NCBI GenBank assembly: GCA_024742765.1 | Contig: JANSXT010000005.1 | Location: forward strand, 62,001-126,000 | From: Phyllobacteriaceae bacterium | GTDB taxonomy: Bacteria; Pseudomonadota; Alphaproteobacteria; Rhizobiales; Rhizobiaceae | DNA: 64,000 bases | Direction: 5' to 3' | Shown: positions 26,891 to 36,283 of the stretch, piece after piece | How positions within the stretch are numbered: position 1 is the first letter of the stretch | Layout: each line of letters starts with the position of its first letter | Program-made: the position numbers and the translations under genes | The notes under the pieces: model-generated | Database searches by the model: none | What the model was told of the DNA's origin: nothing | The model's input: the letters and a program-made list of their open reading frames with translations, nothing else

Positions 26891-26919
26891 ATGGCTCCTG
26901 ACCCCAAGCCAAGAGCCAT
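26891..26919 (-). repeat. Inverted repeat upstream of pyridoxine oxidase gene
   Basis: ATGGCTC (26891-26897) and GAGCCAT (26913-26919) form a 7-bp stem with a 15-base loop in the 156-base gap between the GntR stop and the oxidase start. It could be an RNA hairpin or a protein site; no T-run follows. Nothing else stands out in this gap. Confidence 0.35.
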
Positions 26920-26984
26920 ACCCTGTTTGACGTCCAGCGGCTCATGAATGACCGGCGGTTTAAGGTGGGAGCAGGTGTCAGAGG

Positions 26985-27656
26985 TCAGCTGCCGCTTTCC
27001 ATGGAGCGCTTCGCCGCCGCTTTCGCCTTTGCGATATGTTTCTTGGAGGCTTTGCGGGCGGCCTTTTCGTCGCCGGCGGCGATGGCTTCGAATATCTCCC
27101 GCATCTCCGCCAGGCTGCTTTGCGCGCGCCCCTTTAACGACATTGACCGCGCGCGAAAGAAACTGATCCGCGCGACCAGGCCGCGATGCATCTCCTCGAG
27201 AATCGGATTTCCGCAATTGGCCAGTATGATCGAATAGAAGTCCGCGGCGGTCTTGACGCGCGCCAGACTGTCATTGCTGGAAGCTGCCTCCTCGAAGGCC
27301 GAAAGCGACTTTTCAAGCTCATGCAACTGGTCTTTGGATATCCGCTTCGAGCACCTGCCCACCGCCTCCAGTTCCAACAGTTCGCGCACTTCATAGATCG
27401 CCGTCATCTCCTCCAGGGTAAGCGCCGGGATGGACGGCCCGCGATTGGGCACGATGTCGATCAGCCGTTCGGCCTGCAGACTTCGCAGCGCTTCTCGCAG
27501 TGAAGGGCGGCTGATTCCGAGTTCTGCGCAAAGATGACTTTCGACCAGGCGGCTCCCGGGCTCGAACATGCCGGAAAATATGGCCAGCCGCAGCTTGTCG
27601 ACTGTCTCCTGCTGCACCGTTCGCGGTAAAACCCGGAGATTTATTTCTGGTGGCAT
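26985..27656 (-). CDS. GntR/FCD-family regulator of the B6 island
   Basis: Ligand-responsive repressor or activator, 223 residues, normal length for FCD-type GntR proteins. Winged helix: LVESHLCAELGISRPSLREALRSLQ near residues 37-61; FCD domain with YEVRELLELEAVGR and ADFYSIILANCGNP. The C-terminus is Lys/Ala rich (KHIAKAKAAAKRS) and short of the last FCD metal His block, so the effector site may be altered. It is divergent from the AAMS hydrolase operon and upstream of pyridoxine oxidase, as in the M. loti B6 cluster from memory. The effector is probably a pathway intermediate. Confidence 0.88.
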   Translation of the reverse strand: MPPEINLRVLPRTVQQETVDKLRLAIFSGMFEPGSRLVESHLCAELGISRPSLREALRSLQAERLIDIVPNRGPSIPALTLEEMTAIYEVRELLELEAVGRCSKRISKDQLHELEKSLSAFEEAASSNDSLARVKTAADFYSIILANCGNPILEEMHRGLVARISFFRARSMSLKGRAQSSLAEMREIFEAIAAGDEKAARKASKKHIAKAKAAAKRSMESGS

Positions 27657-27745
27657 TGTCTAGGTCTCATCAGGAGGGAGGGGAGCCGAGAATTATCAGA
27701 TGACATTGCATAGACGATGACGCCATGAATGACCAGACCGTCAAT

Positions 27746-27773
27746 TTGCAAGATTGAAAGAATGTCAGACAAT
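27746..27773 (+). promoter_or_regulatory. Candidate promoter with overlapping GntR operator
   Basis: TTGCAA (27746-27751), 16-base spacer, GACAAT (27768-27773), 68 bases before the hydrolase start. The palindrome TGTCAGACA (27763-27771) overlaps the -10, where bound GntR protein would block transcription. The rest of the 185-base divergent gap shows no clear gene. Confidence 0.45.
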
Positions 27774-27841
27774 TGGGTTGACGCCGCGTCGGGTTTCGTG
27801 TTCCCCTCGGGGTGACAGGCAGCAGTGACGAGAACCGGTAT

Positions 27842-28672
27842 ATGGCGGCGGACACACACCTAGATGGCATGCATTCGCGGCGCATCGATGCGGGCAGCAT
27901 TGCATTGAACATCCGTGAGGCCGGCAGCGGTCCGCTGATGCTCTTCTTTCATGGCATCACGGCCAATTCGGTCGTCTTCACGCCGCTGATGGCGCGGCTC
28001 GCCGATCGGTTCACGACCATCGCCGTTGACCAGAGGGGGCATGGCCACAGCGACAAGCCGGAGAGCGGTTACGACGCCGATTCATACGCCCGGGACATTG
28101 CCGACCTGATCCGTGCGCTCGACCGGGGGCCGGCCATTCTGGTCGGGCATTCCCTCGGCTCGCGCAATGCGGTGACCGCCGCGGCGCACCATCCGGACCT
28201 GGTGCGCTCGGTCGTGGCGATCGATTTTACGCCCTACATCGAAACCGAAGCGCTTGATGCGCTGGAGGCCCGCGTGAACGCGGGGGCCCAGGTTTTCGAC
28301 CGGCCGGAGGACGTGAAAGCCTATTTGACGGCGCGCTATCCGAACCTGCCGGCGGCTGCCATCAAGATCAGGGCCGAAAGCGGATTTCACGCGGTCGACG
28401 CGGGTCTGGTGCCGCTGGCTTCGCCGACGGCCATGGCCCAGACGGTCACCGGTCTCCGCTCGGACCTGACCGGGGCCTATCGCGAAGTGACCAGGCCCGT
28501 CCTGATCGTGCGCGGCGCAGACAGCAAACTGGTTTCGGCCGACGCGCTGGCAAAAACCAGCCGGCTTCGCGCCGATCTTCCCGTGGTCGTCGTTCCCGAT
28601 GCCGATCATTACGTCAACGAGATGGCTCCCGACACAACGTTCAAAGCCATCACCAATTTCATCGATGCCTGA
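27842..28672 (+). CDS. (E)-2-(acetamidomethylene)succinate hydrolase
   Basis: Last enzyme of B6 degradation: hydrolyses the ring-opened product to succinate semialdehyde, acetate, ammonia and CO2. Alpha/beta hydrolase fold, 276 residues. Catalytic triad candidates Ser104 (VGHSLGS), Asp128 (VAIDFTP) and His256 (DADHYVNE), which match the M. loti triad spacing I remember (106/130/258 in a 278-residue protein). The oxyanion-side FFHGIT is present. ATG 27842 was chosen on that length; a GTG at 27812 is an alternative and neither has a strong ribosome site. It is first in the plus-strand B6 operon. Confidence 0.88.
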   Translation: MAADTHLDGMHSRRIDAGSIALNIREAGSGPLMLFFHGITANSVVFTPLMARLADRFTTIAVDQRGHGHSDKPESGYDADSYARDIADLIRALDRGPAILVGHSLGSRNAVTAAAHHPDLVRSVVAIDFTPYIETEALDALEARVNAGAQVFDRPEDVKAYLTARYPNLPAAAIKIRAESGFHAVDAGLVPLASPTAMAQTVTGLRSDLTGAYREVTRPVLIVRGADSKLVSADALAKTSRLRADLPVVVVPDADHYVNEMAPDTTFKAITNFIDA

Positions 28673-28715
28673 CACAGAAGGCGCTGCTTTCGAGCGCGCA
28701 GGAGGACTCAAACGC

Positions 28716-29855
28716 ATGGCCAATCTGAACCAAACAACCGGAAAGACACGTCGCGCGGAAGTGGCCGGCGGCGGGTTTGCCGGGCTGACTGCGGCAATCG
28801 CGCTCAGGCAGAACGGATGGGACGTTCAGTTGCACGAAAAGGGTCCGGAACTGCGGGCGTTCGGGGCGGGCATCTATCTTTGGTACAATGGTCTGCGTGT
28901 TCTCGAAGGCGTCGGCGCGCTCGAAGGTGTTCTGGCGGGTTCGCATACGCCGCCCGTCTACGAGACTTGGCTGCACAACAAGTCGGTCTCCCGGGAGACA
29001 TTCAACGGTTTGCCCTGGCGCATCATGACGCGTGCGCATCTGCATGATGCGCTGGTCAAGCGGGCCAAGGAGGTCGGCGTCGAAATCCGGACCAGTTCGG
29101 AAGCCGTCGGCGCCGATCCTGACGGCCGGCTGACGCTTCAATCCGGAGAGGTGCTCGAAGCCGACCTGATCGTCGGAGCGGACGGTGTGGGCTCGAAGGT
29201 CCGGGACTCGGTCGGCTTTGAGCAGGACCGCTGGGTCTCCACCGACGGGATCATACGGCTGATCGTGCCGCGGATGAAAAAGGAGCTCGGCCATGGCGAG
29301 TGGGACAACACCATCGACATGTGGAACTTCTGGCCGCGCGTACAGCGCATTCTCTATTCGCCGTGCAACGAGAACGAACTCTATCTGGGCCTGATGGCGC
29401 CGGCGGACGACCCGCGTGGATCGCGTGTTCCGCTCGATCTCGAAGTCTGGGTCGAAATGTTCCCGTTCCTGGAGCCCTGTCTGGTCGAGGCTGCCAAGCT
29501 GGAGACCGCCCGATACGACAAATATGCAACGACCAAGCTGGACGCGTGGTCGAAAGGCAGGGTCGCGCTCGTCGGCGACGCCGCAAATGCCATGTGTCCG
29601 GCCCTGGCGCAGGGCGCAGGGTGCGCGATGGTCAACGCGTTCAGCCTTTCGCAGGACTTGGAGCGGGGATCGTCGATCGAGGACTCGCTCGCCGCATGGG
29701 AAAAGCGCGTTCGCCCGGTCACGGATCGCTGCCAGGCCCTGTCGGGCGAATATGCGGCCAATCGCTCGCTCTCGAAGGGCAACATGTTCACCCCGGCGGC
29801 CCTTGAATCGGCCAGTTACGATCCGCTGCGAGGTGTTTTTTCATGGCCGCAGTGA
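28716..29855 (+). CDS. 2-methyl-3-hydroxypyridine-5-carboxylate oxygenase (MHPCO)
   Basis: FAD and NAD(P)H-dependent monooxygenase that hydroxylates and opens the pyridine ring of 3-hydroxy-2-methylpyridine-5-carboxylate, giving acetamidomethylenesuccinate. 379 residues, the same length as I recall for the M. loti enzyme and similar throughout. Motifs: GGGFAGLTAAIAL for FAD, DLIVGADGVGSKVR (DG motif), RVALVGDAANAMCP (GD motif), and the Pro-rich active-site AQGAGCAMVNAF. GGAGG lies 11 bases before ATG 28716. Follows the hydrolase by 43 bases. Confidence 0.92.
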   Translation: MANLNQTTGKTRRAEVAGGGFAGLTAAIALRQNGWDVQLHEKGPELRAFGAGIYLWYNGLRVLEGVGALEGVLAGSHTPPVYETWLHNKSVSRETFNGLPWRIMTRAHLHDALVKRAKEVGVEIRTSSEAVGADPDGRLTLQSGEVLEADLIVGADGVGSKVRDSVGFEQDRWVSTDGIIRLIVPRMKKELGHGEWDNTIDMWNFWPRVQRILYSPCNENELYLGLMAPADDPRGSRVPLDLEVWVEMFPFLEPCLVEAAKLETARYDKYATTKLDAWSKGRVALVGDAANAMCPALAQGAGCAMVNAFSLSQDLERGSSIEDSLAAWEKRVRPVTDRCQALSGEYAANRSLSKGNMFTPAALESASYDPLRGVFSWPQ

Positions 29856-29918
29856 AGGCGTTGACTGCCGCAAGTTTGACAGCCGCCGCATCCGTTGCGC
29901 GCCTTTCGGGAGACAAGA

Positions 29919-30509
29919 ATGGATAACTCAGCCGCAGTTGAAAAGCACTATGAGGTGCGTGGCTGGTACTCGACCGTCCACGAGATCCGCCATGATGGCG
30001 GGCAGCCCGGCGACGCGCTCGTCAAGGCGGCGGTCGGCGTGATCATCAAGAACCCCTATGCGGGCAAGTTCGTGTCCGACCTGTCACAATTGACCGGGCC
30101 GAGTGCGGCCATCGGCCATGCGCTGGGCGAACGGGCCGTCGCGTTGCTCGGCGGCCGGCCGGTCGAGAGCTATGGCAAGGGCGGAATTGCCGGCGTCGCC
30201 GGCGAGCAGGAGCATGTGGTGGCCTGCGTGACCACGGTGTTCGGCGACCCGTTGCGCCAGCAGGTGGGTGGCGGCGATGCCTGGATATCCTCGGCCAGCA
30301 AGGTCGGCAGCGCGGGCACGTCCATCGACATTCCGCTCGCCCACAAGGATGAGCTCTACATCCGGTCCCACTACGATGCGATCACCTTCTGCGTGCCGGA
30401 CGGCCCCCGTCCCGATGAAATCCTCGTCTGCATAGCCGCGGCCACCGGACCGCGTGTGCACCAGCGTGTCGGCGGCAAAACCGCCGCCGACCTCAAAGCC
30501 ACCGTTTAG
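29919..30509 (+). CDS. AA_synth (DUF1185) family protein
   Basis: 196-residue protein of the 'amino acid synthesis' family (PF06684 as I recognise it), whose function is not established. Seen: [20 protein letters not shown] at the start, [14 protein letters not shown] and GNN-like glycine-rich turns, and [17 protein letters not shown] late. No signal peptide or membrane segment. CGGGAG precedes ATG 29919. It sits between the ring-opening oxygenase and the decarboxylase in the B6 operon; I recall two extra genes at this place in M. loti as well. It may act on a pathway intermediate, but this is speculation. Confidence 0.8.
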   Translation: MDNSAAVEKHYEVRGWYSTVHEIRHDGGQPGDALVKAAVGVIIKNPYAGKFVSDLSQLTGPSAAIGHALGERAVALLGGRPVESYGKGGIAGVAGEQEHVVACVTTVFGDPLRQQVGGGDAWISSASKVGSAGTSIDIPLAHKDELYIRSHYDAITFCVPDGPRPDEILVCIAAATGPRVHQRVGGKTAADLKATV

Positions 30510-30539
30510 TTCGAACTCGACCGATCAAGGACGCATCCC

Positions 30540-30998
30540 ATGCCCCTCAACATCAAAGACCTGAAAATCACATCCGCCGATTTCCAGCCGCTTGGAAAAC
30601 TGCGCGACGAGCATGCCGGCGACAAGGGCAACGTCCTGCCGAAGCTGACGGTGAGCGGCGTTCCCGACGGCACCAAGGAACTGGCGGTCATCTGCCACGA
30701 TCCCGATGCGCCGCTTCCGCAAGGCTTCACCCATTGGGTCGTCTTCGGCATCGATCCGGCGACCACCGATCTTTCCGATGCCCAGGAACGGTTTCGGGTC
30801 GGCCCGAACGGTGCCGGCGACAAGCAGTATTACGGGCCCCAGCCTCCGGCCGGCCACGGCGAACATCACTATTATTTCTGGGTCTACGCTCTGGATACGA
30901 ATGTCGAGGGCACGCCGACGCGGGAAGAGTTCCTGGACCGATATGCCGACAACATCATCGAGCAGAACCGCATCGTCGGCCTTTACGAGAACAAGTGA
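30540..30998 (+). CDS. YbhB/YbcL-type PEBP family protein
   Basis: Small cytoplasmic protein of the phosphatidylethanolamine-binding/Raf-kinase-inhibitor-like family, 152 residues. The ligand-site motifs are present: [12 protein letters not shown] followed by FTHWVVFGI, and [20 protein letters not shown]. Bacterial members bind small anionic ligands and their role is largely unknown. Its position inside the B6 operon, 30 bases after the AA_synth gene and 65 before the decarboxylase, suggests it helps with a pyridine carboxylate intermediate; that is inference. Confidence 0.88.
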   Translation: MPLNIKDLKITSADFQPLGKLRDEHAGDKGNVLPKLTVSGVPDGTKELAVICHDPDAPLPQGFTHWVVFGIDPATTDLSDAQERFRVGPNGAGDKQYYGPQPPAGHGEHHYYFWVYALDTNVEGTPTREEFLDRYADNIIEQNRIVGLYENK

Positions 30999-31063
30999 AC
31001 TTCAAGGTCCCGGCGCGCGGTGGAGACCGCATGCCGTGGCCCAATTCATGGGAGGCTTCGAAA

Positions 31064-31786
31064 ATGGCAAACGTCAGCGCAGCGCGCCAGACTGTTTTCG
31101 AGGAACTGGTCATCGCGACGAAGATCCTGCTCAATGAGGGGATTCTCGACACGTTCGGCCATATCAGCGCGCGTGATCCCGAAGACCCCGATGCTTTCTT
31201 CCTGGCGCAAAAGCTGGCGCCGAGCCTGATCACGGTCGAGGACATGCAGCGCTTCAATCTGGACGGGGAAACGTCGGACAACCGGCCATCCTATCTGGAG
31301 CGCTACATTCACAGCGAGATCTACAAGGCGCGGCCGGATGTTAGTTGCGTGCTGCACAGCCACTCGCCCGCCGTGCTGCCCTATTGCTTCGTCGATCAGC
31401 CCTTGCGGCCGGTGACCCATATGGGGGCGTTCCTGGGCGAAACGGTTCCCGTTTACGAGATACGCGACAAGCAGGGCGACGATACGGATCTGTTCGGCGG
31501 CAGTCCCGACGTGTGCCGGGATATTGCCGAGAGCCTGGGCGACCAGGCGGTGGTCCTGATGGCGCGCCATGGTGTCGTCAATGTCGGCAGTTCGGTCCGG
31601 GAAGTGGTTTTTCGGGCGTTCTACACCGAACAGAACGCCGCCGCGCAGACGGCGGGGCTGCAGATCGGAACAATCGAATATCTCTCACCCGGTGAGGTCA
31701 GGACGGCGGGAAAACTCGTCGGTGCCCAGATCGATCGCGGATGGGACCACTGGTCCAAGCGCCTCGCGCAGGCGGGGCTGATCTAG
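31064..31786 (+). CDS. 3-hydroxy-2-methylpyridine-4,5-dicarboxylate 4-decarboxylase (class II aldolase fold)
   Basis: Metal-dependent decarboxylase that removes the 4-carboxylate in B6 degradation. 240 residues of the class II aldolase/adducin family. Metal ligands are seen in VLHSHSPAV (HxH) and ARHGVVNVG (third His). Early FGHISARDP and [13 protein letters not shown] form the substrate loop. ATG 31064 was chosen because GGAGG lies eight bases upstream; ATG 31031 lacks one. The assignment rests on the family, the position beside MHPCO and the dehydrogenases, and the known M. loti decarboxylase being of this family; fuculose-phosphate aldolase is the alternative but does not fit the context. 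Confidence 0.85.
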   Translation: MANVSAARQTVFEELVIATKILLNEGILDTFGHISARDPEDPDAFFLAQKLAPSLITVEDMQRFNLDGETSDNRPSYLERYIHSEIYKARPDVSCVLHSHSPAVLPYCFVDQPLRPVTHMGAFLGETVPVYEIRDKQGDDTDLFGGSPDVCRDIAESLGDQAVVLMARHGVVNVGSSVREVVFRAFYTEQNAAAQTAGLQIGTIEYLSPGEVRTAGKLVGAQIDRGWDHWSKRLAQAGLI

Positions 31787-31887
31787 TGCCTGCGGCTTTG
31801 CAGGACAATTCGCCGTCCGCCGAAAAGGGCTGGCGTCACACGCAATAGTTTCCTGGCGCGTTGGCGCCAGATGAAGGCAGCAACATC

Positions 31888-33516
31888 ATGCCGAATGCAG
31901 GAAACTACGACTATATCATCGTTGGCGCCGGGTCGGCGGGTTGCGTGCTCGCCAACCGGCTGAGTGCCGACCCGAACTGTTCGGTGTTGCTGCTCGAGGC
32001 AGGCGGCTGGGATCGCGATCCCATGATCCACATCCCGCTCGGATGGGGAAAGATACTCACTGAACGTCGCCATGACTGGATGTACTTCTGCGAACCCGAG
32101 CAGAATGTCGGCGGACGCAGCGTCGAGTGCGCCCGCGGAAAGGTGATCGGCGGCTCGTCGTCGACCAATGCCATGGCCTATGTTCGGGGCAATCGCGGGG
32201 ACTATGACCGCTGGGCCGCGGGCGGGCTCGATGACTGGTCGTACGACCGGGTGCTGCCCTATTTCCGGAAGCAGGAACGCTGGGAGGGTGGCGAGAATCG
32301 GTACCGCGGCGGCTCAGGCCCGGTCAGCACCCAATTCTGCCGTTATCGGGACCCGCTGGTGGAGGCCTTCGCGCAGGCCAGCCGACAGGCGGGCTATCCG
32401 CAGACCGACGACTATAATGGCGAGACCCAGGAAGGTTTCGGCCGCCTTCAGATGACGATCTCGAACGGTCGACGTTCTTCCACCGCATCGGCCTATCTGC
32501 GTCCGGTCCTGAAGCGACCCAACTTGACGGTATTGACCGATGCGACGGCCACGAAAATCCTGCTGAAGGACGGGCGCGCCACCGGCGTTCAGATGCTCCA
32601 TCGCGGAACGCAAAGAACCGCCGTGGCTCGCAGGGAAGTGCTGCTTGCGGGCGGTGTGATCAACACGCCGCAACTCCTCATGCTGTCGGGTGTCGGCGCG
32701 CCGGATGAATTGTCGGCGCAGGGAATTGCGACGCTGGTCGATCTGCCGGCGGTGGGCAAGAACCTGCAGGACCATGTGTCGGTCATCGTCATGTACAGGC
32801 GCCGGACACCCGGCCCGTTCCTTAAAAACATGCGGGCGGACCGGATCGCGGTGGATTTCCTGAAGACCTACTTCACCGGTCGCGGCTTTTCCTCGGACGT
32901 CCCGGGCGGGGTTGCCGCATTCCTCAAAAGCGGACCGGATCGGCCGTTGCCGGACGTGCAACTGCTCTTCACGGCAGCGCCGCTGGCCGCATGGCCATAT
33001 CTCAAGCCGTTCAAACAGCCCTTCCAGGACGGGTTCGCAACGCGCATCGTCGCAACGCAGCCCAAGAGCCGTGGCTCGATCAGGCTCGCTTCGTCCGACC
33101 CCCTTGCCGCGCCGCTGATCCACCAGAACTTTCTGGCCCATCCCGATGATTGGGACTCGCTCCGCGCCGGTTTCCGCGTGGCAAGGAACCTTGCGGCACA
33201 GCCGGCCATGGAGCCGTTCATCGCGGCGGAGTTCTTTCCCGGCCCCGATTGCCGGAGCGATGACGAGATCGATGAGCATATTCGCCAAACCTGCATCACC
33301 GTGCATCACCCGGCCGGCACCTGCCGGATGGGCAGCGATCCGGCCTCAGTCGTCGATCCGGAACTGCGGGTGCGCGGCGTCGACGGACTGAGGGTGGTGG
33401 ATGCGTCCGTCATGCCCGATCTGGTCTGCGGCAACATCAATGCAGCGGTCATCATGATCGCCGAGAAGGCCGCCGATCTCATCTCCATCGAACAAGCAAA
33501 CAGGATAGCGGCATGA
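31888..33516 (+). CDS. 4-pyridoxate dehydrogenase (GMC family)
   Basis: FAD enzyme oxidising 4-pyridoxic acid to 5-formyl-3-hydroxy-2-methylpyridine-4-carboxylate. 542 residues. FAD motif [15 protein letters not shown] near residue 9, GMC signature [21 protein letters not shown], active-site [10 protein letters not shown], and C-terminal [20 protein letters not shown] with the usual Asn. It is a different GMC branch from the pyridoxine oxidase at 25272-26828 (Asn instead of Pro at the second catalytic site). The M. loti enzyme is membrane-associated; no obvious membrane helix is seen here. The stop overlaps the next start as ATGA. Confidence 0.85.
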   Translation: MPNAGNYDYIIVGAGSAGCVLANRLSADPNCSVLLLEAGGWDRDPMIHIPLGWGKILTERRHDWMYFCEPEQNVGGRSVECARGKVIGGSSSTNAMAYVRGNRGDYDRWAAGGLDDWSYDRVLPYFRKQERWEGGENRYRGGSGPVSTQFCRYRDPLVEAFAQASRQAGYPQTDDYNGETQEGFGRLQMTISNGRRSSTASAYLRPVLKRPNLTVLTDATATKILLKDGRATGVQMLHRGTQRTAVARREVLLAGGVINTPQLLMLSGVGAPDELSAQGIATLVDLPAVGKNLQDHVSVIVMYRRRTPGPFLKNMRADRIAVDFLKTYFTGRGFSSDVPGGVAAFLKSGPDRPLPDVQLLFTAAPLAAWPYLKPFKQPFQDGFATRIVATQPKSRGSIRLASSDPLAAPLIHQNFLAHPDDWDSLRAGFRVARNLAAQPAMEPFIAAEFFPGPDCRSDDEIDEHIRQTCITVHHPAGTCRMGSDPASVVDPELRVRGVDGLRVVDASVMPDLVCGNINAAVIMIAEKAADLISIEQANRIAA

Positions 33517-34439
33517 TCAAGCGTGTAGCGATCGTCGGTCTTGGAAACATGGGGCCGGGCATGGCTGCGCGCCTCGCAAGAGGCGGCATCGCGGTGACCG
33601 CCCATGACATCGCACCCGAGGCGATCGAGCGCGCACGCGTGATGCTGAAAGCGGCAGAGGCCGTCCTGGACGCGCTCGGCATGCCGCGGGCGGAAGAAGG
33701 CACGGTCCGCTTTGCCGAAACGATAGGGGATGCCGTGGCCGACGCCGAACTGGTGATCGAAAACGTGCCGGAAAGCATCGCCATCAAGGCCGACGTCTAC
33801 CGCACGATCGACGGTCTGATCGCGCAAGACACCATCGTCGCCTCCGACACGTCGGGCATTCCCATCACCAAGCTGCAGGCGCACATCTCAAATCCGGCGC
33901 GCATGGTCGGCATGCACTGGTCCAACCCGCCGCACATCGTTCCGATGATCGAAGTCATCGGTGGCGATCAGACCGCGCCGGAAGCCGTGGAGACCATCAG
34001 GGATTTCATCGCATCGCTTGGCCTGCTGCCGGTTCTGGTCAAGAAGGACGTGCCGGGATTTGTCGAAAACCGGGTTCTGTATGCGCTGCTGCGCGAGGTC
34101 GTGGACCTTGTGGAGCGCGGCGTGATCGAGCCCGAGGATATCGACACCTGCGTGTCCTGGGGCATCGGCTACAAGCTCGCCGTGATCGGGCCCATGGCGC
34201 TGCTCGACATGGCCGGCATGGACATCTACCACTCGGTCTCTTCCTTCCTCAATGACGACCTGGCCGACCGCAAGGACGTGGCTCCGCTGGTTGCCAGGCA
34301 GATCGCCGACGGCAAGCTCGGGATCAAATCGGGCGAGGGGATCTACGCCTACACCCCGGAACGCATTGCCGAACTTCAGCAAGAGCGCGCGCGCAAGCTG
34401 GTCGCGATCCGCCGCATCCTCGAGGAGGACGGCACATGA
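33513..34439 (+). CDS. 5-formyl-3-hydroxy-2-methylpyridine-4-carboxylate dehydrogenase
   Basis: NAD-dependent enzyme of the 3-hydroxyacyl-CoA dehydrogenase family that oxidises the aldehyde made by the preceding enzyme to the 4,5-dicarboxylate. 308 residues. Rossmann motif [17 protein letters not shown], Asp32 after beta-2 (AHD) fixing NAD, catalytic-type His135 in VGMHWSNPP, and C-terminal domain ending [14 protein letters not shown]. It starts in an ATGA overlap with 4-pyridoxate dehydrogenase and ends in an ATGA overlap with the TRAP gene, so three functions are translationally linked. Ordinary fatty-acid dehydrogenase is unlikely in this context. Confidence 0.87.
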   Translation: MIKRVAIVGLGNMGPGMAARLARGGIAVTAHDIAPEAIERARVMLKAAEAVLDALGMPRAEEGTVRFAETIGDAVADAELVIENVPESIAIKADVYRTIDGLIAQDTIVASDTSGIPITKLQAHISNPARMVGMHWSNPPHIVPMIEVIGGDQTAPEAVETIRDFIASLGLLPVLVKKDVPGFVENRVLYALLREVVDLVERGVIEPEDIDTCVSWGIGYKLAVIGPMALLDMAGMDIYHSVSSFLNDDLADRKDVAPLVARQIADGKLGIKSGEGIYAYTPERIAELQQERARKLVAIRRILEEDGT

Positions 34440-34945
34440 ACCCGAACGGTATCTTTCGGCTTGAAGCGCTGGTGGTCTGGCTGATCGGGATCTTTCTCGG
34501 CCTCGGCATGATCGCCATGGTGGCGGTCAACGTCACCAATGCGGTGGGACGCTATAGCGGCCTTTTCGCATTGGTCGGCGCGGACGAACTTTTGGTCTAC
34601 GGCATGATCTGGATCGTCATGCTGGGCGCCATCCTGGCGGCGCGGGATCGCAGCCACCTTTCGATCAACCTGCTGCCGTCGGCGGTGTCGGGGCAATCGG
34701 CGGCAGCGCTGCAAATCGGTATCGGTCTGGTGACCGTCGCCGTCTCCGCCTTCGTGGCCCGGCACAGTTTCGACTTTGTCGGGCGCATCGCCAGCCTCAA
34801 CCAGGCAAGCATGGGACTGGGCATCCCGATGGTTGTTCCGCACTCGGCCATTCTCGTTGGCTTTGGCGGCATCGCAGTGGTGACCGCCGTGCTGACGGTG
34901 CTTGATATTGCCCGATTTGCCAGCGGCCAAGAGGTGTCCGATTGA
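34436..34945 (+). CDS. TRAP transporter small permease (DctQ type)
   Basis: Small membrane subunit of a sodium-driven TRAP importer, 169 residues with four hydrophobic segments. The family core DELLVYGMIWIVMLGAILAARDRSHLSI is present. It overlaps the FHMPC dehydrogenase stop by ATGA, which is strong evidence that the transporter belongs to the B6 pathway. Its stop overlaps the TTG start of the large permease. Confidence 0.92.
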   Translation: MNPNGIFRLEALVVWLIGIFLGLGMIAMVAVNVTNAVGRYSGLFALVGADELLVYGMIWIVMLGAILAARDRSHLSINLLPSAVSGQSAAALQIGIGLVTVAVSAFVARHSFDFVGRIASLNQASMGLGIPMVVPHSAILVGFGGIAVVTAVLTVLDIARFASGQEVSD

Positions 34946-36216
34946 CATGGGTTCTGGGCATCAGCATCGCCGTCCTGACCGCGCTTGGCGCGCCGATCTT
35001 CGTGGCGCTGCTTGCCGGAGCGTCGCTGGCGCTGTTGCTGTTTCCCGGTCCGCCGCTGATTGCGCTGCAGCAGACGATCTTCGGCGGGCTGGATGCCTAC
35101 GCTCTGTTGTCGGTGCCGTTCTTTGTCTTTGCGGGCGAGTTGATGGCGATCAGCGGCATCGCCAATCGGCTGATCGGGCTGGTGCGGGCGATGTTCGGCC
35201 GGGTTCCTGGCTCGCTGGGCCTTGCTGCGCTCGGCGGTTCGACGCTGATCGGCACGATCTGCGGCTCGTCGGCTGCGGCGGTCGCCGCGGTGGGGCGCAA
35301 CATACATCCGCAGCTCATCGAAAGCGGGTATGGCAAACAGCGGGCAGCCGGGATCATCACTTCGAGCGGCGCGATCGACATCGTCATCCCGCCCTCGATC
35401 GCGATGATCCTGTATGGCGCGTCGGCCGAGCAGTCGATCCCCAAGCTCTTCATCGCCGGCATCGTTCCGGGCCTCGTCATCGCGCTGTTGATGGCCGGCT
35501 ACATATCCACCTCCGCCGCGATTGCGCGCATCCCCCGGCAGGAGCGCTTTCAAGCCAGCGCCGCCCTTGTCGCTTTGCGTCAGGCATTCTGGGCGCTGAC
35601 CATGCCGGTCTTCGTGCTGGTGGGCATTTATGCTGGCCTCTTTTCGCCCACCGAAGCGGGCGGGTTTGCCTGCGCCTATGCGCTGTTCCTGGGCTTTGTC
35701 GTCTACCGGACCATCACGTTCCAAACGATGCTGGAGGCCGCGGTTCGATCGGCCATGATGACGGCGCGGATCATGATGGTGGTGGCCGCCGCCGGTGTCA
35801 TCAGCTGGATCCTCACGGTCGAAGGCATCCCTCAGGCCCTCATTCAGGCGACCGCGAATGCCGGTCTGTCGCCATTGGGCTTTTTGCTGATCGTCAATCT
35901 GCTGCTGCTGGCGATCGGCTGCGTGCTCGACCCGACGTCGGCAATTCTGGTCCTGTCGCCGCTGCTGGTGCCGATCGCCATGTCCCTGGGCATCGATCCC
36001 ATCCATTTCGGCGTGGTGATGACCGTCAATCTGGCCATCGGCATGTTCACCCCGCCCTTCGGGCTCAACATTTTCGTCGCGCAGTCCGTCTTGGGCGCAC
36101 GCACAGCCGACATCTATCGCGGCGTTCTGCCGTTCGTCGCGGTCCAGATCTGCGCGCTCGCCGTCATCACCCTCATCCCCGGACTGTCGCTCTGGCTGGT
36201 CAACAGCATGTCCTGA
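34942..36216 (+). CDS. TRAP transporter large permease (DctM type)
   Basis: Ion-coupled transport subunit of the TRAP importer, 424 residues with about twelve hydrophobic segments. Family blocks: FAGELMAISGIANRL, GSTLIGTICGSSAAAVAAVG, IPPSIAMILYG, and MFTPPFGLNIFV. The start is TTG 34942, overlapping the small-permease stop as TTGA; there is no ATG nearby. This is the same stop-start device as in the GMC gene at 5847. Confidence 0.93.
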   Translation: MTWVLGISIAVLTALGAPIFVALLAGASLALLLFPGPPLIALQQTIFGGLDAYALLSVPFFVFAGELMAISGIANRLIGLVRAMFGRVPGSLGLAALGGSTLIGTICGSSAAAVAAVGRNIHPQLIESGYGKQRAAGIITSSGAIDIVIPPSIAMILYGASAEQSIPKLFIAGIVPGLVIALLMAGYISTSAAIARIPRQERFQASAALVALRQAFWALTMPVFVLVGIYAGLFSPTEAGGFACAYALFLGFVVYRTITFQTMLEAAVRSAMMTARIMMVVAAAGVISWILTVEGIPQALIQATANAGLSPLGFLLIVNLLLLAIGCVLDPTSAILVLSPLLVPIAMSLGIDPIHFGVVMTVNLAIGMFTPPFGLNIFVAQSVLGARTADIYRGVLPFVAVQICALAVITLIPGLSLWLVNSMS

Positions 36217-36283
36217 CCGCGTCAACCCAATTGGAAGCAACCCACCAAACCCAAGTCGACCGAAACAGAGGAGTAACCGGACA

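Noticed and set aside
33513-34439. Fatty-acid beta-oxidation 3-hydroxyacyl-CoA dehydrogenase
   Set aside because: It lies between 4-pyridoxate dehydrogenase and a TRAP gene with stop-start overlaps on both sides, and no other beta-oxidation gene is near.
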